DNA of 64,000 bases from Streptomyces sp. DHE7-1 (GCA_016432725.1 JACJDG010000003.1:4588001-4652000), one strand, 5' to 3'. Shown: positions 45,283 to 55,073, counted from the stretch's first letter. Made by a program: numbers and translations. The notes: generated by a model not told the origin, from the sequence alone.

Positions 45283-46895
45283 ATGACGGACTCGCAGGCC
45301 CCGGACATCACCGGTACCAACCCGCTCGCGCCCGCCCCGAGGGCGTCCGCACCGCCGCCGACGTGGTCACCCCGACGCTGGTGGCCCAGCTCACCAAGGG
45401 TGTCGTCGGCTCCGGCCGTACCGCCAACCACACCCCCTTCACCGGGGAGAAGCTGGCCGACCTGCCCGAGTCCACGCCCGAGGACGTGCGACAGGCCTTC
45501 GCGGCCGCCCGCGCCGCCCAGGCCGTGTGGGAGAGGACCCCGGTGCGGCAGCGGGCCGCCGTGCTGCTCCGCTTCCACGACCTGGTGCTCGAGCGCCAGG
45601 CCGAGGTGCTCGACCTGATCCAGCTCGAGACCGGCAAGGCCCGGCTGCACGCGCACGAGGAGGTGCAGGCCGTCGCCGTCGCGGCCCGCCACTACGGCCG
45701 CAAGGCCCCCGGGTACCTGCGGCCCAAGCGGCACACCGGCGCCGTGCCGACCCTGACGAAGGTCAGCGAACTGCGCCACCCGCGCGGGGTCGTCGGCCAG
45801 ATCGCCCCCTGGAACTACCCCCTCGAGCTGTCCGTGGGCGACGCGCTGCCCGCCTTCGCCGCCGGCAACGCGGTCGTCATGAAGCCGGACACCGAGACCT
45901 GCCTCACCGCGCTCTGGGCCCGTGACCTGCTCATCGAGGCGGGGCTGCCCGAGGGCGTCTTCCAGGTCGTGCTCGGCGAGGGCCCGGTCGTCGGACCCGA
46001 GCTGGTCAAGCACGCCGACTACGTCTCCTTCACCGGCTCCACCCGCACCGGCCGCGAGGTCGCGCAGGGCGCCGCCGCCCGTCTGGTCGGCGTCTCCCTC
46101 GAACTCGGCGGCAAGAACGCCATGCTGGTCCTGGAGGACGCCGACATCGAGAAGGCCGCCGCGGGCGCCGTCCGCGCCTGCTTCTCCTCGGCCGGCCAGC
46201 TCTGCATCTCCATCGAGCGGCTGTACGTCCACGAGTCGGTCGCCGACGCCTTCCTGGAGCGCTTCGCGGCCCGCACCCGGGCCATGCGGCTCGGCAACTC
46301 CCTCGCCTACGGCGCCGACATGGGCTCGCTGGTCGGGGAGCGGCAGCTCGAGACCGTCGAACGGCACGTCCAGGAGGCCGTCGCCAAGGGCGCCGTGGTG
46401 GTCACGGGCGGCGTGGCCCGTCCCGACATCGGCCCGTACTTCTTCGAGCCGACCATCCTCGACGGCGTCGAGGACTCCATGGCCGTCTGCGAGGAGGAGA
46501 CCTTCGGTCCCGTCGTCTCGCTGTACCGCTTCAAGACCGAAGACGAGGCGGTCGAGCGCGCCAACGCCACTCCGTACGGCCTGAACGCGTCCGTGTGGAC
46601 GAAGTCCGCCCGGCGCGGCCTGGACGTGGCCTCCCGGCTGCGCACCGGCACGGTCAACGTCAACGAGGGCTACGCGCCCGCCTACGGCAGCGTCCAGTCC
46701 CCGATGGGCGGCATGAAGGACTCCGGCCTCGGCCGCCGCCACGGCTCCGAGGGCATCCTCAAGTACACCGAGGCCCAGACGGTGGCCCGGCAGCGGCTGC
46801 TGCCGATGGCGCCGTCGCTGGGCATGGACGACGCGCAGTACGCCCGGTTCATGAGCAGCAGCCTGCGCCTGATGAAGGCCTTCCGCTTCCGCTAG
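45283..46895 (+). CDS. Succinate-semialdehyde-type NAD(P)-dependent aldehyde dehydrogenase (one frameshift in this sequence)
   Basis: ALDH-superfamily enzyme, 537 residues when repaired. Cofactor site APWNYPLELSVGDALPAFAAGNAVVMKPD, FTGSTRTGREV, catalytic Glu in SLELGGKNAML and catalytic Cys in SSAGQLCISIERL are all present. It resembles actinobacterial GabD2-type succinate-semialdehyde dehydrogenases. The frame breaks at CCCC 45335-45338; one added C restores PAPEGVRTAADVV. No ribosome site precedes ATG 45283; CATACCCT lies nine bases upstream, so it may be leaderless. Two palindromes lie upstream. Confidence 0.9.
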
Positions 46896-46944
46896 TCACC
46901 TCCCACCCCACAGCCACCAACCCCGTTCTCGACGAGGAGAGCAC

Positions 46945-48750
46945 GTGTCGCAGGAGAAGTCTGTCCAGACCCGGGACGAGGACGGGTACGACTACGACGT
47001 CATCGTGATCGGTTCGGGGTTCGGCGGCTCGGTCTCCGCCCTGCGCCTCACCGAGAAGGGCTACCGGGTGGGCGTGCTGGAGGCCGGCCGCCGCTTCACC
47101 CGGGAGTCCCTGCCCAGGAACTCCTGGGACCTGAAGAACTACCTCTGGGCCCCGCGGCTCGGCATGTACGGCATCCAGCGCATCCATCTGCTGGGCAACG
47201 TGATGGTGCTGGCCGGCGCGGGCGTGGGCGGCGGTTCGCTGAACTACGCCAACACCCTCTACGTGCCGCCGAAGGCGTTCTTCGACGACCCGCAGTGGCG
47301 CGGCATCACCGACTGGCAGCAGGAGCTGAAGCCGTACTACGACCAGGCGCAGCGCATGCTCGGCGTGCGGCTCAACCCGACCATGACCCCGTCCGACGTG
47401 CACCTGAAGGCGGCGGCCGAGCGGATGGGTGTCGGCGACACCTTCCACCTGGCGCCGGTCGGCGTCTTCTTCGGTGACGGCAAGGACGCCGACGGCACGG
47501 CGCAGGGCAGGCCCGGCGAGCAGGTGGACGACCCGTACTTCGGCGGTGCCGGGCCCGCCCGCAAGGCCTGCACCGAGTGCGGCGAGTGCATGACCGGCTG
47601 CCGGCACGGCGCGAAGAACACCCTCAACGAGAACTACCTGTACATCGCCGAGAAGGCCGGCGCGGTGGTCCACCCGATGACGACGGTGGTGTCCGTCACG
47701 GACGACTCGCGCGGCGGGTACGCGATCGCGACGCTGCCCACGGACGAGAAGAAGAAGGGCGAGGGGCGGCTGTTCACCGCGCGGAAGGTGGTGGTCGCGG
47801 CCGGCACGTACGGCACCCAGACCCTGCTGCACCGCATGAAGGCGGGCGGGCAGCTGCCCGGGATCTCCGCCCGGCTGGGCGATCTGACCCGCACCAACTC
47901 CGAGGCCCTGGTGGGCGCGCAGACCGACAACCGCCGCTACCGCAAGGCGACCGGTGAGCAGCGGGCCGACTTCACGCGCGGGGTCGCCATCACGTCCTCG
48001 ATCCACCCCGACGACAGCACCCACATCGAACCGGTCCGCTACGGCAAGGGCTCCAACTCGATGGGCGGTCTGTCCATCCTCCAGGTCCCCTACGCCGAGG
48101 GTTCCTCGCGCGTCCTGGCCTGGCTGGCCAACGCCGCCCGCCACCCCCTGCTCGTCGCCCGCTCGCTGTCCAACCGGCGCTGGTCGGAGCGGACCATCAT
48201 CGGGCTGGTGATGCAGTCGCTGGACAACTCGCTGACGACCTATCTGAAGCCCGGTGGGGTCGGCAAGGGCCTGCTCACCGCCCGGCAGGGGCACGGCGCC
48301 CCGAACCCCAAGCAGATCAAGGCCGCCTCGCAGGCCGCCACCGTGCTCGCCGAGGAGATCAACGGCTTCCCCGGCAGCAATGTCGGCGAGCTGATGGGCA
48401 CCCCGCTGACCGCGCACTTCCTCGGCGGCTGCCCCATCGGCGACTCCCCTGAGACGGGTGTGATCGACCCCTACCACCGGCTCTACGGCCACTCCGGCAT
48501 CTCGGTGGTGGACGGCGCCGCCGTCTCGGCCAACCTGGGCGTCAACCCGTCGCTGACGATCACCGCGCAGGCCGAGCGGGCCATGTCGTACTGGCCGAAC
48601 AGGGGCGAGGAGGACCCACGCCCCGCGCAGGGAGCGGCGTACGAGCGGCTGAAGCCGGTGGAGCCGCGTGAGCCGGCGGTCCCGGCGGACGCGTTCGGCG
48701 CGCTCAGGCTGCCGTTCCTGGGCATCCCGGCGGTGCCGCCGAAGAAGTAG
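46945..48750 (+). CDS. GMC-family oxidoreductase (cholesterol-oxidase-like, ChoD type)
   Basis: A 601-residue FAD enzyme. The dinucleotide motif is VIVIGSGFGGSVSALRL; the FAD-loop LNYANTLYVPP and the C-terminal GGCPIGDSPETGVIDPYHRLYG, VVDGAAVSANLGVNPSLTITAQAE are typical of the GMC group. The position between guaB3 and guaA matches M. tuberculosis choD. Residues ~209-220 read CTECGECMTGC, a CxxCxxCxxxC pattern like a 4Fe-4S site. No signal peptide, so it is cytoplasmic and may act on a sterol-like or other alcohol; true cholesterol oxidation is unproven for this type. GTG start after GACGAGGAGAGC. Confidence 0.88.
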   Translation: MSQEKSVQTRDEDGYDYDVIVIGSGFGGSVSALRLTEKGYRVGVLEAGRRFTRESLPRNSWDLKNYLWAPRLGMYGIQRIHLLGNVMVLAGAGVGGGSLNYANTLYVPPKAFFDDPQWRGITDWQQELKPYYDQAQRMLGVRLNPTMTPSDVHLKAAAERMGVGDTFHLAPVGVFFGDGKDADGTAQGRPGEQVDDPYFGGAGPARKACTECGECMTGCRHGAKNTLNENYLYIAEKAGAVVHPMTTVVSVTDDSRGGYAIATLPTDEKKKGEGRLFTARKVVVAAGTYGTQTLLHRMKAGGQLPGISARLGDLTRTNSEALVGAQTDNRRYRKATGEQRADFTRGVAITSSIHPDDSTHIEPVRYGKGSNSMGGLSILQVPYAEGSSRVLAWLANAARHPLLVARSLSNRRWSERTIIGLVMQSLDNSLTTYLKPGGVGKGLLTARQGHGAPNPKQIKAASQAATVLAEEINGFPGSNVGELMGTPLTAHFLGGCPIGDSPETGVIDPYHRLYGHSGISVVDGAAVSANLGVNPSLTITAQAERAMSYWPNRGEEDPRPAQGAAYERLKPVEPREPAVPADAFGALRLPFLGIPAVPPKK

Positions 48751-49340
48751 CCGGACCCGAGGCAGCCGGACCTGAGGAGCCGGACCCCGAAGACGCCGAA
48801 GGACCTGCATCCCCCTCCGAACGCAGGTCCCTCGCGGTTACCGTCGTCTTGATCCGGCAGCAGGTTTGATCCGCGAGGGCGATGAATGGTTGCTTCCGGA
48901 TTCGCCGGAATTTGTGTGGCGTGGCCCACATCGACCTGAGGCCGGGGCCGGGGCGGGGCCGGGCGCGACGAAGGGCCCGCGGGACTCGAGCCGCGGGGCC
49001 CTCTTTTCGTCGGTACCGGCGCGAGGGCGCGCCGGTACCCGGGAGCGGCGCCGGGGGGTCGCGCCGCCTGCTCTGTGGTCCTGACCATGTATTTCCGCCG
49101 GCCGGCCCCGGGCGTCCCCGGAGCCGGCCGTTCTCTTGGATGACCGGGCTGCTGTCCCCTGCCGTCCGGTCACTTCTCCGGAGCGAGGTCCCACGGTGTA
49201 CGGCACGACCCGTACGCCTCATCGCTCCGGTGAGCCACGCGTGGTTCTGTCGGGCCCGCCCCTGGCTGGCACGGACAACAAGTACAACGAAGCGGTGCGG
49301 GGACCGGTCACGCGCCGTACGGGTGAGACCCGGACCGAAC
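48751..49340. other. 590-base intergenic region with a terminator-like hairpin
   Basis: Between the GMC gene and chorismate mutase, convergent. A hairpin at 48971-49003 (AGGGCCCGCGG / CCGCGGGGCCCT, one bulged C) is followed by CTTTTCG and looks like an intrinsic terminator. The stretch 48840-48930 is unusually AT-rich for this genome, with a small TTCCGG-ATTCG-CCGGAA hairpin. A small RNA is possible but not supported further; no protein gene recognised. Confidence 0.5.
48971..49007. terminator. Terminator-like hairpin with T tract
   Basis: An 11-12 bp GC-rich stem around GACTCGAG with one bulge and a following TCTTTTC. It could end transcription from the GMC gene or from an unrecognised RNA starting near 48840. 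Confidence 0.6.
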
Positions 49341-49598
49341 TCAGATACGACCCCGGCACAGCTCCAGCATGGTCATCGCGAGCGCGGTGCCCGGCTTGCC
49401 GAGCGCCTCGCGGTAGCGGCCGAGGATCTCCATCTCACGGGAGAGGTTCACCCGCCGGCCGCCGGAGGCGATCCGGGTCTCCTGGACGACGGTGGACACG
49501 GCCATCCGCTCCTGGATGAGCCCGATGATCCGGTCGTCCAGCGCGTCGATGCGGGTACGGGCGTCGTCGATGGTCTGTTCCGCGGTGAGAGTGGTCAT
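49341..49598 (-). CDS. Chorismate mutase, AroQ type
   Basis: An 85-residue all-helical chorismate mutase that converts chorismate to prephenate on the way to phenylalanine and tyrosine. The helix 1 motif DDARTRIDALDDRIIGLIQERM contains the catalytic Arg, VQETRIASG and REMEILGRYREALG follow. The size is that of the small monofunctional AroQ enzymes that work with DAHP synthase in Actinobacteria. GAGGAG lies eight bases before the ATG. The leader carries an attenuator and an aromatic leader peptide, so it is probably induced by Phe/Tyr shortage. Confidence 0.92.
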   Translation of the reverse strand: MTTLTAEQTIDDARTRIDALDDRIIGLIQERMAVSTVVQETRIASGGRRVNLSREMEILGRYREALGKPGTALAMTMLELCRGRI

Positions 49599-49661
49599 GT
49601 CGGGGGCTCCTCGTGAAGGTGGCTGGCAAAGGCCCCGGAACGGCAGAACCCGGAGAAACGA

Positions 49662-49696
49662 CAGGCGCCCCGGGCCTTGTCGGCCCGGGGCGCCTG
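49662..49696 (-). terminator. Attenuator terminator in the chorismate mutase leader
   Basis: A perfect 15-bp stem (CAGGCGCCCCGGGCC / GGCCCGGGGCGCCTG on the minus strand) with a 5-base loop, followed by TCGTTTC. It lies between the leader peptide stop and the chorismate mutase gene, 63 bases before its start, where it would cut transcription unless the ribosome stalls on the leader peptide. Confidence 0.85.
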
Positions 49697-49717
49697 GTAA
49701 GTCGCTTGGCGGTTCGC

Positions 49718-49789
49718 TCAAGCAGCACGACCATGGCAGCCGGCGGGCCGGGTGCCATAGGTAAAGAGGTAGGTCGAGTGCGCGAGCAT
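49718..49789 (-). CDS. Attenuation leader peptide rich in Tyr/Phe codons
   Basis: A 23-residue frame, MLAHSTYLFTY then GTRPAGCHGRAA and TGA. Residues 7-11 contain Tyr-Leu-Phe-Thr-Tyr, encoded in part by TTT and TAT, which are very rare in this GC-rich genome. The M-x-AHST start is the same as that of Streptomyces trp leader peptides. CATACT lies seven bases before the ATG as a -10 element, so the mRNA may start at the ATG (leaderless). It precedes a pause-type hairpin (GCTTG/CAAGC, 49702-49721) and the attenuator. Confidence 0.8.
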   Translation of the reverse strand: MLAHSTYLFTYGTRPAGCHGRAA

Positions 49790-49885
49790 GGGCCCAGTAT
49801 GCCACGGTCCCGTCCGGGGAGGCGTGCCCGCCCGCACCGTTAGACTCGTTAGCACAGACCCCGCCCGACCACCAGAAGGCACCCC

Positions 49886-51465
49886 GTGTCATCAGCGACT
49901 TCAACTGCCGCCTCCCCCGACACCGTCCTGGTCGTCGATTTCGGCGCGCAGTACGCCCAGCTCATCGCCCGTCGCGTCCGCGAGGCGCGGGTCTACAGCG
50001 AGATCGTGCCGAGCACCATGCCGGTCCAGGAGATGCTCGCCAAGAACCCCGCGGCGATCATCCTCTCCGGCGGTCCCTCGTCCGTCTACGAGGAGGGTGC
50101 CCCCGGCTCGACGGCGCCCTCTTCGAGGCCGGCGTCCCGGTCTTCGGCATGTGCTACGGCTTCCAGCTCATGGCGCAGGTCCTCGGCGGCACCGTCGACA
50201 ACACCGGCGCCCGTGAGTACGGCCGCACCGACCTGCACGTCTCCAAGTCCGGCTCCACCCTCTTCGAGGGCACCCCGGACGAGCAGCACGTGTGGATGTC
50301 GCACGGCGACGCCTGCTCCGCCGCCCCCGAGGGCTTCGCCGTCACCGCGTCCACCGACGTGGTCCCGGTCGCCGCCTTCGAGAACGACGAGAAGAAGCTG
50401 TACGGGGTCCAGTACCACCCCGAGGTCATGCACTCCACGCACGGCCAGCAGGTGCTGGAGCACTTCCTGTACCGGGGCGCGGGCCTGACCCCGTCCTGGA
50501 CCACCGGCAACGTGATCGAGGAGCAGGTCACCGCGATCCGCGAGCAGGTCGGCGACCGGCGCGCCATCTGCGGTCTGTCCGGCGGCGTGGACTCCGCCGT
50601 CGCCGCCGCGCTCGTCGCGCGGGCCATCGGCGACCAGCTGACCTGCGTCTACGTCGACCACGGCCTGATGCGCAAGGGCGAGACCGAGCAGGTCGAGAAG
50701 GACTTCGTGGCCGCGACCGGCGTCAAGCTGGTCGTCGTGGACGCCGAGGAGCGCTTCCTGACCGCCCTCAAGGGCGTCTCCGACCCGGAGGAGAAGCGCA
50801 AGATCATCGGCCGCGAGTTCATCCGCGTCTTCGAGCAGGCGCAGGCCGAGATCATCGCGGACGAGGGTCCGGCCGTGGAGTTCCTGGTCCAGGGCACCCT
50901 GTACCCGGACGTGGTCGAGTCCGGCGGCGGCACCGGCACCGCCAACATCAAGTCGCACCACAACGTCGGCGGCCTGCCCGAGGACCTCGAGTTCAAGCTG
51001 ATCGAGCCGCTGCGCAAGCTGTTCAAGGACGAGGTCCGGATGGTCGGCAAGGAGCTGGGCCTGCCGGAGGAGATCGTGCAGCGCCAGCCCTTCCCGGGCC
51101 CCGGCCTCGGCATCCGCATCGTCGGCGAGGTCACCAAGGAGCGCCTCGACCTGCTGCGGGACGCCGACGCCATCGCCCGCGAGGAGCTGACCGCGGCCGG
51201 CCTGGACCGGGACATCTGGCAGTGCCCGGTGGTCCTGCTCGCGGACGTCCGCAGCGTCGGCGTCCAGGGCGACGGCCGCACCTACGGTCACCCGATCGTG
51301 CTGCGCCCGGTCTCCTCCGAGGACGCCATGACCGCCGACTGGTCCCGGCTGCCGTACGACGTCCTGGCCCGCATCTCGACCCGGATCACCAACGAGGTCC
51401 GGGACGTCAACCGCGTCGTCCTCGACGTGACCTCCAAGCCCCCGGGCACCATCGAGTGGGAGTGA
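49886..51465 (+). CDS. guaA: GMP synthase, glutamine-hydrolysing (one frameshift in this sequence)
   Basis: Two-domain enzyme, 526 residues when repaired, that aminates XMP to GMP. The class I amidotransferase domain has VVDFGAQYAQLIARRVRE, nucleophile Cys in VFGMCYGFQLM and GVQYHPEV. The ATP-pyrophosphatase domain has the P-loop GLSGGVDSAVAAAL and the C-terminal dimerisation part RPVSSEDAMTADW..GTIEWE. The frame breaks at CCCCC 50100-50104; one added C restores YEEGAPRLDGALFE. An essential purine gene, so a real break is unlikely. GTG start after GAAGG. Confidence 0.97.
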
Positions 51466-51482
51466 TCCTCTCCCGCTGAGGA

Positions 51483-51949
51483 TCAGGTCCGCCTGAGCGT
51501 GCGCACCGGCGCGCCGGGCCGCCAGACCTGGACGACCAGATAGGTGTCGTCCTCGACGCAGGTCCGCACGACCTCCGTCAACTCGGTGCGGAAGAGGTGG
51601 AACGGCTGCGGCGGTTCCACCTCTTTCACGTACGCGTCCCTGGCCTCGCCCTCCTCGACCTCGTACGCCCGTCCGGCGATCCGTACGTCCCCGCCGCCCA
51701 TCCCGGTGCCCTCGCCCGGGTTCGCCTGCAGCGCGAAGCGCGGATCGCGGCGCAGATCGAGGGCCTTCAGCGAGCCGGCCATCATGCCCAGCCACAGCTC
51801 GCCGCCCGGATGCCGGCCTCCAGGCCGGAGGTGCGCGGGGAGCCGTCCCGGCGCAGGGTGGCGAGGACGTGGTGGCGGAAGGCGCCGAAGCGCCGCTCGG
51901 TGGTCGCCGCCAGCTCGGGTGCGGCGATGGTGAAGGCTGCCCAGTTCAT
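51483..51949 (-). CDS. Pyridoxamine 5'-phosphate oxidase-family protein (one frameshift in this sequence)
   Basis: A 155-residue split-barrel flavin/F420-binding-type protein when repaired. The start is NWAAFTIAAPELAATTERRF, then HHVLATLRRDGSPRTSGLE and, after the break, GGELWLGMMAGSLKALDLRRDPRFAL. The end YLVVQVWRPGAPVRTLRR is complete. The frame breaks at a run of three C (51805-51807, plus strand), repaired by one added base. Reaction unknown; family members bind FMN, F420 or haem. It is divergent from the aldolase-family gene. Confidence 0.85.
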
Positions 51950-52090
51950 GCCGGCCAGTCTCACCGGCAAACCGGACACCTCCTGTCTGATATTCGCCGC
52001 GCACGTCATCTTTACCAACCAGCGCTGCCCTTTTGCGCCGACCGGAGGTAACTTCCCGCCCGTACCGCAAACCCCCACGCTGGAGGACCC

Positions 52091-52885
52091 ATGCACGGGC
52101 CCACGCCGCCCCCTCCGCTGCCCACCGATCAGCTGAAGTTCGCCATGCCGCCGATGCACGACTCGGTCGAGGACGAACGCCGGCACCGCAAGGAGCGGCT
52201 CGCGGGTGCCCTGCGGATCTTCGGGCGCTCCGGACTCGAGGACGGGGTGTCCGGGCACATCACCGCGCGCGACCCGGAATACAGCGACTGCTTCTGGGTC
52301 AACCCGTTCGGGATGCCCTTCCAGCACGTCACCGTCGGCGATCTCGTACTCGTGAACCAGGACGGGCAGGTCGTCGACGGCCGCTACCACGTCAACCAGG
52401 CCGCGTTCACCGTGCACGCCCAGGTGCACGCCGCCCGGCCCGACGTCGTCGCCGTCGCGCACTGCCACTCCGTGCACGGCCGGGCCGTCGCCGCGCTCGG
52501 CGACCTCATCGACCCCATCACCCAGGAGAGCTGCGCCTTCTACGAGGACCTGGCCCTGTACGACGCCTACACCGGCGTCAACGTCGACGCCGAGGAGGGC
52601 CGCCGTATCGCCGACACGCTGGGGTCCCGCAAGGCGCTGGTGCTGCGCAACCACGGCCTGCTGACCGTCGGGAACTCGGTGGACGCCGCGGCCTGGTGGT
52701 TCCTGTCCCTGGAACGCTCCTGTCAGGTGCAGCTGATGGCCAAGGCCGCCGGCCGGCCGGTCCTCATCGACCACAAGCTGGCCGTGGCCACCCGCGAACA
52801 GCTCGGCGGCGACCTGGTGGCCTGGATCAACTACCAGCCCCTTTGGCAGGAGATCAGCCGCCGCGAACCCGACCTGCTCGGCTAG
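52091..52885 (+). CDS. Class II aldolase/adducin-family protein
   Basis: A 264-residue class II aldolase fold. The zinc-binding histidines are seen in HAQVHAARPDVVAVAHCHSVHGRA and the late His in LVLRNHGLLTVG. SGLEDGVSGHITARDP carries the catalytic-region pattern DGVSGHIT. Sugar-phosphate aldolases such as L-fuculose-phosphate or related epimerases share this fold, and the exact substrate cannot be told. GGAGGACCC precedes the ATG. Confidence 0.9.
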   Translation: MHGPTPPPPLPTDQLKFAMPPMHDSVEDERRHRKERLAGALRIFGRSGLEDGVSGHITARDPEYSDCFWVNPFGMPFQHVTVGDLVLVNQDGQVVDGRYHVNQAAFTVHAQVHAARPDVVAVAHCHSVHGRAVAALGDLIDPITQESCAFYEDLALYDAYTGVNVDAEEGRRIADTLGSRKALVLRNHGLLTVGNSVDAAAWWFLSLERSCQVQLMAKAAGRPVLIDHKLAVATREQLGGDLVAWINYQPLWQEISRREPDLLG

Positions 52886-53077
52886 CCGCTCGGGGCGCCG
52901 GGGGCCGCGTCAACACGGCGACCGGGAGTTCACCCGACATGACCCGGACCGGCGGGCTCGGACCACCCGGGGTAGGGCACAATTCGCTTTCGTCGCAGGG
53001 GAGTTGCACGGCCGGAAATGCGCACTATGGGTTGCTTCGGTCGTATCGAGAGGTCGTGCGGAAGGCGGGCGTAGGGC

Positions 53078-54358
53078 GTGGCGGTGCAGGAGGCCAGACA
53101 GAGCACGGGTGCCGACGGCGCCCATGAGGGCGGCTGTGCGTGCGGGGACTGCCCGCACGGGGCCAGGCAGGGGCACCGGCGGGCCGTCGCGGCATTCCTG
53201 CGCGTCCGCGACGAGTTCGCGGCCGGGCAGGGCCTGCCGCCGGCCGTGGCCCACTCCGCCTCCGCCTCCCGCCAGTGGGTCTCCGAGGAGCTGACCCAGC
53301 GGGCCGAGGAGGTCGCCGAGCGCGGCCGCGCCGAAGGCCAGGCATGGCTCGCGCGGCTCTGGCTGCGGACAGTGTGCGTGGTGGGCGGCATGGTCCTCGC
53401 CCTGCTGCTCGCCGAGTCGCTCACCGCGATCGGCGCGGGCTGGAGCAGTGCCCGGACCGCCGCCCTGCTCGCCGCCCTCGCCGTCGGAGGCGTGCTGGCC
53501 GCCGCCTCCTGGTGGCACCGGGCGCGCGGCGGGGTGCTGGCCCCGCTCATCGGCGAGGACAACCGCATGTCCACCTCCCGCACCGTGGCCGCGAGCTGGA
53601 TCCTCCTCGTCGTCTACGCCGTCCTCCTGCTGGCGGGCCGGCTGGCCGCCGCCTCCGGGCACGCCGAACGCGACGCCCTGCTGACCGGCCTGGACCTCGC
53701 GCGCGGCGCGGGCCTGGTGTCCGTCCTCGGTGTGCTGTGCGGCATCGCCGTACTGGTCCGCCGGGTGGTCGGCCTGCGCATCCTCGCCCAGCGGCTGCAG
53801 AAGGTGCCGGCCCACCGGCCGCGCGCGGCCGACCTGCTGACCGACGACTCCGGCCGGGGCGCCTTCGCCGACATCCAGTACGTCGCCGTGAACGCCGTCG
53901 CCCTGCTGTTCGCCGCCGTCCGGCTGGCCCGCCGCCCCGACCAGCTCCCCGACCTGCCGTGGGGGCTCGCCGTGCTGGTCCTCGTCTCCGCCGCGACCTA
54001 CCTGGCCGGCAAGTACGCGGAGGGCGGCCGCCCGGTGATCCTCTCCGTGGTCCGCGCCCGCGAACCCGGCGACCTGGACGGACCGATCCGTACCGGCGAC
54101 GACATCGAGATCCGCGGCACCGGCTTCGTCCCGCCCGGCGCCCACGGCGCCGACCGCCTCTCCCGCACGGTCGTACGCATCGGCGCCGTGGACGTCCACG
54201 TCCCCCTGGTCCCCGTCACCGGCGGCTTCCGCAACCCCACCGACACCGTCCTGACCGTCCCGGTACCGGTCGAGGTGGAACCCGGCGCGGTGGAGGTGCA
54301 GGTGATCACCGCGGGCGGTGCGGCGACCAACCGGTGCACCGTCCAGATCACGGAGTGA
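53078..54358 (+). CDS. Hypothetical multi-pass membrane protein with C-terminal beta domain
   Basis: A 426-residue protein. After a Cys-rich start (GGCACGDCPHG) and a helical coiled segment (QWVSEELTQRAEEVAERGRAEGQ), there are six likely membrane helices between residues ~95 and 310 (e.g. TVCVVGGMVLALLLAESL, AASWILLVVYAVLLLAG, LPWGLAVLVLVSAATYLAG). The last ~110 residues (DDIEIRGTGFVPPGA, VVRIGAVDVHVPLVPVTGGF, VEVQVITAGG) look like an IPT/TIG-type beta sandwich. No function known. A GTG six bases further on is an alternative start. Confidence 0.8.
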   Translation: MAVQEARQSTGADGAHEGGCACGDCPHGARQGHRRAVAAFLRVRDEFAAGQGLPPAVAHSASASRQWVSEELTQRAEEVAERGRAEGQAWLARLWLRTVCVVGGMVLALLLAESLTAIGAGWSSARTAALLAALAVGGVLAAASWWHRARGGVLAPLIGEDNRMSTSRTVAASWILLVVYAVLLLAGRLAAASGHAERDALLTGLDLARGAGLVSVLGVLCGIAVLVRRVVGLRILAQRLQKVPAHRPRAADLLTDDSGRGAFADIQYVAVNAVALLFAAVRLARRPDQLPDLPWGLAVLVLVSAATYLAGKYAEGGRPVILSVVRAREPGDLDGPIRTGDDIEIRGTGFVPPGAHGADRLSRTVVRIGAVDVHVPLVPVTGGFRNPTDTVLTVPVPVEVEPGAVEVQVITAGGAATNRCTVQITE

Positions 54359-54542
54359 GGGACGTTCCGAGCGAGGAGTGAGACGCCGGGCCGGCCCCGC
54401 GCCCGGTCCCGCCGCCGCCCGGATCCGAAGGTTGGAAGTCGGTAAAAGCGGTGAAAGCGTCTCGCAGAGGATTGAACCCCGCCGTTCGTCATACGTATCG
54501 TCGATTGAGGGGTCCGGCACGGGTGAGAGGCGGCTGGCAGCG

Positions 54543-55073
54543 ATGACTCAGGGTATTCGGACGGACACCTACACCTCCGATCTGAACGGTGTACGCGGCT
54601 GGCGGGCCACGGCCACCCGGTACGCCCTCCTTCCGCTTCGCGTCTACCTCGGTGTGACCTTCATCTACGCCGGCCTCAACAAGATCACCGACAGCGCCTT
54701 CCTCAAGTCCGCCGGAGCCGGGTCGATCGGCGACACCATGCGCGCGGCCCGTGGCTCCGCGGCCCTTCCGGCCCTGATCGACCTGGCACTGAAGAACCCC
54801 GTCGGCTTCGGCTTCGCCATCGCCCTCGGTGAACTGGCCGTCGGCATCGGCACCCTGCTCGGACTGCTCGGCCGGCTGGCCGCCCTCGGCGGCGCGCTGA
54901 TCTCGCTCAGCCTGTGGCTGACTGTCAGCTGGGCCTCGACGCCGTACTACTACGGCAACGACCTCGCCTACCTGATGGCCTGGCTGCCCCTCGTCCTCGC
55001 CGGAGCGCCCTACCTCTCCCTCGACGCGGCCCTCAGGTCGCGACGGCGAGCCCGGGCGGGCGCCTACCTCTGA
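54543..55073 (+). CDS. DoxX-family membrane protein
   Basis: A 176-residue protein with four membrane helices. The first carries the DoxX motif LRVYLGVTFIYAGLNKITDSAFL; GFGFAIALGELAVGIGTLLGLLGRLAALGGALISL and LAYLMAWLPLVLAGA follow. DoxX proteins are quinol-oxidase-subunit-like or redox-associated membrane proteins in Actinobacteria. The ATG at 54543 follows GAGAGGCGGCTGGCAGCG. The stop overlaps the convergent small membrane gene by ten bases. Confidence 0.88.
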   Translation: MTQGIRTDTYTSDLNGVRGWRATATRYALLPLRVYLGVTFIYAGLNKITDSAFLKSAGAGSIGDTMRAARGSAALPALIDLALKNPVGFGFAIALGELAVGIGTLLGLLGRLAALGGALISLSLWLTVSWASTPYYYGNDLAYLMAWLPLVLAGAPYLSLDAALRSRRRARAGAYL

